From CALDTK01 sp963837005 (GTDB lineage Bacteria; Bacteroidota; Bacteroidia; Chitinophagales; Saprospiraceae): a DNA stretch of 64,000 nt. The stretch lies in contig CAWIMC010000001.1 in the NCBI GenBank assembly GCA_963837005.1, positions 1,736,001 to 1,800,000 of the forward strand, read 5' to 3'. Position numbers and translations under genes: made by a program. Positions 1 to 9,900 of the stretch are shown here, one piece after another. The number at the start of each line of letters is the position of its first letter. Within the stretch, counting starts at the first letter, position 1. The notes under the pieces are model-generated. The model saw nothing but the letters and a program-made list of their open reading frames with translations. It did no database searches and was not told the DNA's origin.

Positions 1-1956
1 CTCGGCGAGACTATCCAGGAAGCCCCCGTCGCCCCAGTCTGCTGTGTAGAACTCGGAGTAGTCTGCGATCACGGAGTCGATCGTACTGCCCCGGCCACAG
101 GGGAAGCCATTCGCGTCGTAGCCGTCGCGGTCGCAGCCGGCCGGATTGTAGGGCCCGAGCCCGCCGGGGAGGTGCTCACCGTTGATCCCGACGTAATTGC
201 CGTTGATGTCGAAGCCGCTCGTATCGTACTTTACGGGGGGCTGCTTCGCGCCGGGACCGCGGTAGACGCCGTCCCGGTCGAAATCACGCGGATTGAGCGT
301 CGTGCCCGTCACGTAGTGCTTGCCGTCGGGGTAGAAGCCTTTGTCGTCGAAGGTCTGCTTGGCGTAGGTGCCGCTACAGCTTTGATCGCCGAAATTGGCC
401 ACGTAGGCGGCCGGGTTGAACGGCACCACGTTCTGGTTCTTGACTGGCGTGAGCGTCCCGGCGGTGGCGACGCCGTTGGCTCCGACCTGGAGGCCCGCCA
501 CCTTGACGTGGAGGAGGCCCTGCTCTAGCCAGGGCAAGATGAGCGTCGCGTCGCCGGCGTAGCTCTGCCCGGAGCGGGTCACGGCGCCGAGCTCGACCTC
601 TACGCCCTTAAAGCTGAGGGTTTGACCCTGTTGTAGATCGCTACCCGTCGCGGTGGTGGCTACGGCCGGCAACTGCGTCGCACAGCCCGCGATACGGGGG
701 TTGTCCTTGACGTCGGTCAGCGTCCTGAACCTTCCGCCTACGCCGCTGGTCCGCCCGCCGCTGGCGCAAATGCCGATGACCTGGAACTCGTAATCGGTGT
801 CGCGCACGAGATTTGGAACGTTGAGTCCGGTGCCCGCCTCCACGAGGTACTCGAAGCCCGTGGCCTGGCCGACGAGCCGCACCTGCACCACGTAGCTGCG
901 GTAGCTCGTGGTGGCGTTGGGGGGCGACCAGGAAAGCTGAGCGTCGGTCTGTCCGACGTGGCTCGTCTGGACATTGATGACCGGCAGGCAATTTCCCGTG
1001 GCTGCCGCGCCTACACCATAGCGAAAGCGGATCGGCCGGGAGTAGCCCTGGTTGCGGATGGCAAGGCGACCCATCAGGTCCACCATCCGCAGGCGCGCCA
1101 CATATTCGCGACCGACGGTGAGCTGCGGGTCGGCCGCCGAGAGCGCGTAGCTGAGCTGCGGACCTGCATTGATGATCGACATCGGGGCCGTGAGGCGGAT
1201 GAGATCAACCGTCGAGACAATCCCCGAGGCCGCCCCCACCTCGAAGACCTCGAGTTGGTAGGTCACCCCGATGGGCGCCGGTGAGACGTGCTGCCAGTTG
1301 AAGACCAGGAATTGCGGCTCGACCGGCAGCACTTGCTCACCCTCGTAAGGCACGATGAACTGCGGCGGGTCGTAGGCCTGAGCCATGATCGCGGAGCAGC
1401 CCTCGCCACTGGCGCTGGCCCCGCCGGGACGCAGGAGCGGGAGGACTTCTACGCAGATGGTGTAGGCGCCTTCCGGCAAAACCGCGCCGTCGGCGTAGAA
1501 GGTCTGTGGGTTGACGCCCTGGAGGGTCACGTTGCCGGGGGCGAGGTAGGCGGCGAGGTCCTGGGCCGTGAGCACGGTAGGCAGCCCGGTAGCCAGCGTG
1601 AGCAAGGGCGCACGCGTCGGATCGGTGGTGGTGGCGGTAAAGTTGTTGCCGGTGAGCTTGACGCGCAACGCGGCCTGTATGCTAGGCTCGCGCGGGTCTT
1701 GCAGCGTGACACTCACCTGCCAGGTCGACAGCGCGGGCGAGGTCAGGTCGTTGAGACTCCCGAGACTCGTCGGCGGAACTTGTTGGACGAGGACTGGGAA
1801 GACGACCTGGGCGTCGACTTTCGTCAAAACGCTAAGCGCCAGCACTAGGATAAACACCAGCAGCGCCTGCGGCGACAGGGTCAGTCGGGAAGCCGCGGCG
1901 AGTTTTGCGGAAGCAAAACCCCAAACCAGCTGAGGCCCGCACAGTAAATGGTGCAT
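1..1956 (-). CDS. Large secreted protein with fibronectin type III-like domain (3' end beyond window)
   Basis: The reading frame opens at an ATG whose A is shared with the TAA stop of the upstream gene (TAATG), so translation is probably coupled. It runs off the left edge with about 650 codons visible. Residues about 31-50 form a hydrophobic signal segment ending in VDAQ. Around residues 320-410 a segment with the pattern QLSWSPPNAT and YEFQVIGICASG looks like a fibronectin type III domain. Near residues 560-640 Asp/Gly-rich units (DFDRDGVYRG, GFDINGNYVG, DRDGYDANG) resemble calcium-binding-type repeats seen in large Bacteroidota surface proteins. A T9SS tail would be expected beyond the edge but is not visible. 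The exact family is not recognised. Confidence 0.75.
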   Translation of the reverse strand, partial: MHHLLCGPQLVWGFASAKLAAASRLTLSPQALLVFILVLALSVLTKVDAQVVFPVLVQQVPPTSLGSLNDLTSPALSTWQVSVTLQDPREPSIQAALRVKLTGNNFTATTTDPTRAPLLTLATGLPTVLTAQDLAAYLAPGNVTLQGVNPQTFYADGAVLPEGAYTICVEVLPLLRPGGASASGEGCSAIMAQAYDPPQFIVPYEGEQVLPVEPQFLVFNWQHVSPAPIGVTYQLEVFEVGAASGIVSTVDLIRLTAPMSIINAGPQLSYALSAADPQLTVGREYVARLRMVDLMGRLAIRNQGYSRPIRFRYGVGAAATGNCLPVINVQTSHVGQTDAQLSWSPPNATTSYRSYVVQVRLVGQATGFEYLVEAGTGLNVPNLVRDTDYEFQVIGICASGGRTSGVGGRFRTLTDVKDNPRIAGCATQLPAVATTATGSDLQQGQTLSFKGVEVELGAVTRSGQSYAGDATLILPWLEQGLLHVKVAGLQVGANGVATAGTLTPVKNQNVVPFNPAAYVANFGDQSCSGTYAKQTFDDKGFYPDGKHYVTGTTLNPRDFDRDGVYRGPGAKQPPVKYDTSGFDINGNYVGINGEHLPGGLGPYNPAGCDRDGYDANGFPCGRGSTIDSVIADYSEFYTADWGDGGFLDSLAE

Positions 1957-3775
1957 TAGAAGGTCCATGCGTAGTTGAGTGAGGCCAGGTTCTCGGAGAA
2001 GTCCCCGCGTGCCGACTGCGAGCGGGCGGTGTGGACGAGGGAAAGCGTCACGGTACCGAGCTTCTCGAGTTCGTAGCCGACCGAAGGGCGCAGGTTGAGC
2101 ACGCGACTGCGGGCACCCTCGTCGAGGTTGACCCAACTCAAGGCCGCCGACCCGGTGACGCGCAGCTTATCGTCGAACCAGGCCTTGCCCACGAGCACAC
2201 TCGGACCGTAAGTGGTCTGGCTCGCCGCACCAGCCTCACTGCGTGCCAGCAGTCCCTGAAGGCCGTAGCTCAGCCCACTCTCGCCGAGTCGCCGCTGGTA
2301 GCTCAGGAAGGCGCTCGTGATGGTGGAACCGTAGCCGTCGAGTGCGCCGCCGCTCACGGTCGAGGCGTCGGTGAGCGAGAGCTGCGCCGCCAGCACACCG
2401 CCGTCGGGCGCCTTCGGGAGGAGACTCGCCCCAAGCTGCACAGAGCGATTGACTTGCCCCAGAAAGACCGAGTCCGTCTGCGTGGTCGGGTCGAGGAAGC
2501 CCCGGAGTCGTGAGGTGGTCGTGAAGTTGGACAGTGATGCGTTCACCGCCACGCGCTCGCCAATTAGTCCGTTGACTAGGGCCCGCCCGATCCAGCGACG
2601 CGTACGGTCGAGGCTCGTCTCGGCGATCCCGAGGCGCTCCAGGCCGGCATCGACGCTCACGGTCCAGGGTTGGCGCGTGGTCGGGGCGTCCTTCTTGCGG
2701 AAGCCGTACGTAAAGCCGGCGGTGTAGTTGTCGCGATCGTCCTGCACGAAGAGCGTCCCGAGCGATCGGTAGCCCGGTGCCACGCGGAGGTAGCCGACGC
2801 GCCAGATCTTGTGCGTGAGCTTGGCGGTGACGACGTCGGCGGAGGTGGTGCCCAGCTTGCTGCTCGACGACCGACAGACCGGAGCGCGAGACTATCGGGG
2901 ATCGTCGGAGCCTCCAGGTCTACAGTCAGCCAGCTGCGCGTGTACTCGGCCTCGAGCCGAAGGTCGAGCGGCAGTTGGTAGCTTCCGCCAAAACTCGTCA
3001 CGACGTTGCTCGCAGGTGCCACCCCGATTGCGGCGCTGAGCGGGACATCCGGCAGATCGTCTTTGGCCGCGAAGACGATGGCCTTGAGACTGAACTTATC
3101 GCCCTGGTACCCGGCCTCAGCCGCGTAGCCATTGCGGCGGTAGGTCTCCTCCAGACCCGACCTCGCGCCAACGTCAAACAGCGACTGGTAGCGCAGCCGC
3201 CCGGCCATCCCCGCGAAGCGCCAGCGCCCAGGCGTCAATTCGACGCCTACACCCCGAAAGGTCTGGTCCGAGAAGGTGTAGGGTGAGAAATTCAGGTTGC
3301 GGTCCCCGAGATGCACCCGCGCCCACCGATAGCTCGGACTGATGCCCACGAACTGGTAGCTTGGCAGGCGGTAAAGCAGGTTCTTATCGCTGAAGTAAAT
3401 CGAGAACGGCGCCTGCACCCCGAGGATATCGAAGTTGACGTTGGCCCCGATCTGAAGGCCGTACTTATCGTAGCGCGGCTGCGGACCGGAGTAGCTCGCG
3501 AGCGTCGAGTTGAGGTGAAGTCCGCCGGTGACGCGGACGGGCTTCTCCTCGAGGCGGGTCTGCGTGGCGCTGAGGAGGTCTTCGACATCCTGGGCCGCGA
3601 GTGGCGCGAGACCTACCGCGCAGCCGAGCAAGAAGGCGGCTATTCGGGCGCAGCACCTACGCCACGGTATATAGGGTAAGACTCTGCGCACGTCGGGGGA
3701 GGGTTCGGGGGATCTGCCGTTTGGACAGGTCCAAGGAAAGGCGATCGCCGTGCGGGATATCAGTCCATTTGACAA
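1956..3775 (-). pseudogene. Outer-membrane beta-barrel protein, frameshifted
   Basis: The frame from 3775 gives a signal segment (residues about 44-62, ending LAAQ) and then alternating aromatic/hydrophobic strands typical of an outer-membrane barrel (GISPSYRWARVHLGDRNLNF, GMAGRLRYQSLF). Near 2865-2875 the frame breaks: the upstream frame degenerates into Ser/Arg/Pro-rich nonsense, while the downstream frame continues the barrel (VTAKLTHKIWRVGYLRVAPG) to a C-terminal Phe (LNYAWTF), a classical barrel end. One missing base explains it, so the gene is either disrupted or carries an indel error. The only ATG in frame is at 3775, which leaves an unusually long leader before the signal peptide. 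It is directly followed by the Fn3 protein; a barrel plus a secreted partner is a plausible pair, but no specific system is recognised. Confidence 0.7.
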
Positions 3776-3981
3776 CCGGTGATCCTGGATTGACAGTTGG
3801 CGCTAGTCGACTTCCGCAACGTTTTACGGATGGCAAATACTTAATTATCTGCGCTTTGCATAGATACCAACCCCCTAACTCCCACTTGGGTACCGAGTAT
3901 GAGACGAGAGCCGCCGGTTGTCAAATGGCGTTTTTATTCTGCTCAGGCCCCACCGTTCATTAGGCGCCTAAACCCAGTCTG

Positions 3982-6900
3982 ATGCGGGCCACCACCACCC
4001 TACTGCTCCTCGTTTTCCTCTGCCTCTCCGCCCGGGCTCAGGTTACCGTCAAGCTCCGCCTCAAGGCGCTCCACGTCGAGAACGTGGACAGCGACGATGT
4101 CGCGGACGACGACGGGGACGCCGGCGCCATCGGCGACAACGACGAGTTCACCTGGCGAGTAGCCGTCACGCCGTCGCAGGGTCGCACTACGGGTAGGCAA
4201 GTTGCCACGGTGCTCGGGCGCGACGGCGACGTGGCCGGCGATCCCTTCAGCGCGAGCTTCGCGATGGCACAGCTTGACTATTTCAGCTTCAACCCGAGCC
4301 GCCGCACCGACAGCCTACTCCTCAGTTACGGCGGGATTTGTACCCGCCGTGACGACATCCGGCTCGCGTTTGACTTGTGGGCCTGGGAGGACGACGGACC
4401 CGCCTCCGCGCGCAGCGACTACGACCGCACCGAGGACGATTTCCTCGCCACCGGGAGCGCGAGCATCAACCTGGACGACTACCCCGCGGACGTTTGGACG
4501 GACGTATTCGGCGACCCGAGTATTTTCTGGATCCGCACGGGGGCACGGCGCTACGGCTTCCAACTCGAGGTCAAGATCGAGCGACTCGTGCCCCCGCCCT
4601 TGGTCCTTACCCCACGCAGCATTCCTGTGTACACGCCCGCCGACACGACGCGGGTCTGCGGCGGCGACACGAGGTACACCTTCGCGTTGCCCGAACTCCC
4701 GACGCCCCCAGAATACAGTGGCGTTCCGCTCAAATACAGGATACAGTACGCCGTCAACGCCCCCCTCGACGAGGGCCGCGGCAACAACGTCACCTTCCCG
4801 GCCGAACCCGGCACGAATTTCTTCAATGTCCCTCACCACAGCGGTCGCGACGCCAACGACACCATCCGCGCGAGGGTCGTCTACTTCTACAACAGCCCCA
4901 GCTTCTTCCTACCGGACTGCTACTCCTCCGGCGCCAACGAGGTGGTGATCGTCGTGGAGCGGCCAGTCCTTACCGCCGAAGATGCGGAACTGGTCTACGA
5001 GCCAGCCGCTTGCGGCAACGCGGACTCCAGTTGGGCCGTCGAACTCGGTGCGGGTCTAGACGTAGAGCAGTACCGCTACACTCTCACTGACCCCCTGGGT
5101 AATCCTTACTCCTCCGGCGGTTTCTCGCTCGGGAATCGCTTCCGCTTCGACACCTTCCCCAGTCGTTTCGTCGGTGCTCTCGTGGCGCCCCCGGTGGGAC
5201 AGGTCGGCTGCCCCTTACGCCTCCGCACGGACTTCGAGGTCGAGCTGCCGACCTCTGAGTACACGCTCCGCTTCGCGTCTGTAAACGTCCAAGACGCGAC
5301 TACCCCCGGGGGCGAGGGCCGCATCACCGCAGAGATCAGTCCCGTGGCCGAGACCGGACCCTACTTCCAGAGCTACTTCAACCCCTTCGCCGGGGATGTC
5401 TTCCCACTCGGCGACAACGGTACGCAACTGTCTGTGGCCGTCGCGCCCGGCGAGGGCTACGCCATCTACTTCCGCGATCGCAACGGCTGCACCCTCGACT
5501 CTACCGGCATCACGGTCGGCGGGGCAGGCGGCAGCGCCGATCCCCGTATCGACAGCGTGCGGGTAGAACCGGGCTGCGCCATCGGCGGTGAACTTTCTAC
5601 GGTGAGGGTCTACGCTACACACCCGACCAGCCCCTACTTCGAGGTCTACATCGCGGGCTTCACCGACGAGGGGGTCGCCTTTCGGCAAAACGACCCAACT
5701 GGCGGAAGCACCATCCGCAATGTGCCGCCTGGACGCTACGCCCCGGGCATCGACGACGTCGCCAACGGAGACGACCTCGCCACGACGGACACCTTCAGCG
5801 TCGTGCCGCGTCAGCCGCTCGACACGGTGAGCCTCGTGGTCAACACCCAATTCCGCTGTCCTCCTACCGGCTTCGAGGTCGTACCCAGTCTGCGCTTCCC
5901 GCAGGAGGTGCCAGGTGAGTACAGCCTCGACGGTAGCGCCTTCGCCGCCGCGACAACTTACGAGAGCGTCGGAGCCGGGGCACACCTACTGCGCTGGCGC
6001 GACCGCTTCGGGTGCCTCACGGGTAGCCTGAGTTTCTCGCTGGACACGGGGGGCCGACGCATTGCCATCGAAGAGATCACGCCGAGCACCTGCGGACAGG
6101 CCGACGGTGGGGTGCTCTTTGCGGGTTCCTCGATCGACGACCTTATCGAGTGGTCGATCGACAGTGTGACGTGGTCCACCGGCAGGGGTTTCGGCGACTT
6201 GGCTGCGGGCAGCTACACCGGCTACATGCGGATCGGGTCCGGGTCGTGCATCACGTCCGTCCCGTTCGTCATTCCGTCGGGTGGGAGCGGTTCGAGTCCG
6301 CTCGACCCGAGCATCACGCGGCAAATCAGCTGTTTTGGCGCGAGCGACGGCGAGATCAACCTCTTCCCCCCGAGCGAGCCGGCCTACGAGTTCAGCCTCA
6401 ACGGTGCGGCCTTCCAGCCTGGCGGCGTCTTCAGCGACCTAGCCGCCGGCACCTACGTCATCAACAGTCGGATCGTTGGGACGAGTTGTGGTTTTGCGGA
6501 CACGCTCACCCTCACCGAACCCATCGCCATCTCCGTTGGCTTCGAAATCGTCGCAGCACCCACCTGCGGCCAGGCCGACGGGCGCCTCGAGGCCTTCGCC
6601 TTCGACGGCGTCGAGCCATACGCCTTCCTGTGGGACGATGGCCAGACCACGCGCGCCATCTCCGGTCGGGCCGCCGGTCCGGTCGAGCTTACCGTCACCG
6701 ACGCCCGCGGGTGTAGCGAGACCCGCCGCGACACGATTCGCGGGGGCGAAAGTCCCGTACTCACCGCTGTCGTCACCGCAACACCCCGTTGCGTAGGAGA
6801 AGCTACTGGCGTAGTCGACCTCAGCGCATCGGCCCCCAACCCAGCGACAGTCCTCCTCTACACCTTGGGTAGCACCACCAACAGGACAGGCAACTTTACC

Positions 6901-9900
6901 GGCCTGGCCGCGGGCAGCTATACCGCCATAGCTACGGATTCACTGAGCGGCTGCGCAGACGCCACCACGGTCGTAATCACTGCGCCGCCGGCCATCGTGG
7001 CCAGCCTTTCGGCAAAACTCGACCCCGCCTGCGCAGGCGCCCCGACCGGTAGCATCACGCTCAGCGCCACAGGCGGCACGGGAATGCTGACTTACAGTAT
7101 CGACAACGGCGAAACCTACCGGCCGGACCCAGTCTTCAGTCAACTCGCGACGGGGACTTACCAACCCTTGGTCCGCGATGCGAACGCTTGCCTGGTGGAA
7201 CTGCCCAGCGTTACGCTCATCGAGCCTACGCCAATTGCCTTGGCTGCGAGGGTCGAGGCCTCGGCGAGCTGTGGTGCCGCCAGCGGCGAGGCCTCGGTCG
7301 TCGTGTCGGGCGGCACAGGTCCCTACCGCTACCGCTGGTCTAATGGCGACACCACCGCCCGCGCCACCGATCTTCCGGGCGGCGCGGTGAGTATCGCCGT
7401 GACCGACGCCAACGGCTGCACGGCCTCTACCAGCCAGACGATCGAGTCCACCCCAGCCATCAATGTATCGGTCGCCAGCATCGAGCCAGCCAGCTGCGGG
7501 CAGGCGAGCGGGCGCATCGAACTATCCGTCAACCAGTCCACCGGTGGGGTGAGCTACATATGGTCGCACGACGCCACCTTGGACGGCCCCATCGCCGCCG
7601 AATTAGCCGCGGGCATCTTCACCGTCACCGTCACCGACGAGGCGGATTGCAGTATTACGCTCCAGATGACCGTCCCGAGCGCCAACGGGCCATCTGTCCA
7701 GGTGGCCTCACAGACGCGCGTCGGGTGCGACGGTAGTCCGGCGTCCGCCACCGTCACCGCGAGTGGTGGCACAGGCGCACTCACCATCCGTTGGTCCAAC
7801 GGCGAGACTGGAGCCACGGCCGGCAACCTCCCCGCCGGCACCACGACGGCCACCGTCACGGACGCCAACGGCTGCACGACTGCGATCACCGTCAACATCC
7901 TCCGAGAGCCCGGCATCGACCTTGCCGTCACCACGCAGCCGGCCAGCTGTTCGCCCGGTAATGACGGTGCTATCATCGCCACGCCAGCCAATCCTACTGG
8001 GCTACGATATGCACTCGAAGGTTTCGCGGTCGCGCAGACCAGTGGCACCTTTCGCGGCTTGGCGCCCGGTACTTATCTCCTCGTCACGCAACGGGATGGC
8101 CAGTGTGAGCGCCGCGACACCATCACGGTAGGCGGACCGCCACCGGGTACGCTCGCGCCGCTGGACTCGATCGCTATCGCTATGCCGCTCTGCGCCGGGG
8201 AGGCGACCGGCACCCTGCAAGCCTACCCTAGCCCCGGCACGACCCTCACCTACAGCCTCAACGGCGGAACCTTCCAGGCGACACCGAACTTTGCTGGTTT
8301 AGCGGCGGGCACTTACGTCCTCACCCGCCGCTCGACCGACAGCGGTTGCGAGGCCAAGGACACGGTGGTCATCAGCGCACCGACACCCATACTCGGCGAA
8401 GTCATCGATCAGCGCGACGTGGCGTGTTTTGGCGAAAGCCGTGGTAGCCTCACCCTATCGGGCAGCGGCGGCACGATGCCCTACCTGTACTCCATCGACG
8501 GGGGCGAAACCTACCAAGCCGATCCGACCTTCGGAGAGCTCGCCGCGGGCACCTACGCCTGGCGCATCCAGGACGCCAATGCCTGCACAACCGCAGGCGG
8601 GACGGCCACCTTGATGCAGCCAACACTACTTGCGTCCGCGGCGAGCGTCGTGACGCCCGCCAACTGTGGGTCCGCCATTGCGACGCTCGGCGTACAGGTC
8701 TCCGGGGGTACGGCCCCGTACCGATTCCTGTGGTCTACCGGCGGCACCTCCGCCGAGGAGAGCGTACCCGCGCCCGGCAGCTACGAAGTGAGCGTCACGG
8801 ATGCCAACCAGTGCATCACCGACGCGAGTATCGACGTGCCGCCCGCCAGCAATGCCCTCGAAGTCTCGCTCGTCGACCTGCGCGCGGCAGCCTGCGGGCA
8901 GGCCAGCGGCCAAATCCAGGTCCGCACCAATACCACCGGCAGCGTCCTTTACAGCTGGTCGCACGACGACGACCTCACCGGACCGATCGCCAGCGAGCTG
9001 ACCGGCGGCACCTACACCGTCGTCGCGAGTGCGGCCGGCGGCTGCACGGACACCCTTACCATCGTGGTGCCCACCACCTCGGCCCCGGAGGTTACCGACG
9101 TCCGCACCACAGACGCCGGCTGCGGCAGCATCGCGCTCGGCAGTCTCGAGATCACGGCCAGCGGCGAAGGCCTGCGCTACTCCATCGACGGCGGGCGCAG
9201 CTTCCAGGACGCTCCGAGTTTCGTTGGCTTGGCGGCGGGCAGCTACGAGGTCGTTGTGGCGTCTGGCGAAGCTTGCGTGAGCGCACCACGGACGGTGATC
9301 ATCGGGCAAGCACCGAACACTGTTGCTACCCAGGTCGCGGTCACGCAGAATACCTGCACTGGGCAAGCCAGTGGGATCGCCACGGTGACGGCGAGCGGTG
9401 GGACTGGCGCCTTCACCTACGCCCTCCTCCCGGACGGGACACCCACCGCCTCTGGCACTTTCGAAGGGCTGGCTGCGGGACTCTACCGCGTGACGGTACG
9501 CGACGGAGCCGGTTGCGTGCAGACGGCAAGCTTCACGATCGAAGGCCTCCCGGCGCCGGGCGTCAGCGTAGCCGAGAAGATTGACCCGCGCTGCGGACAG
9601 CGGGACGGCGCCATTGCCCTCGCCTCCGATGGCAGTGCCGGCAGCCTTAGCTACGCTTGGAGTGACGGCGGGACGGGCGATCGCAGGACGGGCCTGGCGG
9701 CTGGCGTTTACGAAGTGACGGCCAGCAGCGCCGCGGGCTGCACGAGTTCGCTGCGCGTCGTCCTGGTCGACCAGGGTGCGCCGAGCCTCAGCGTGGCTGC
9801 GAACAGCACGGACAGTTGTGGCCGCGGAACGGGTAGTCTGTCCGTCACGATCGACGGAGGGCAAGCGCCGTATCGCTTCCGGCTCAACGGCGCGGCCGCG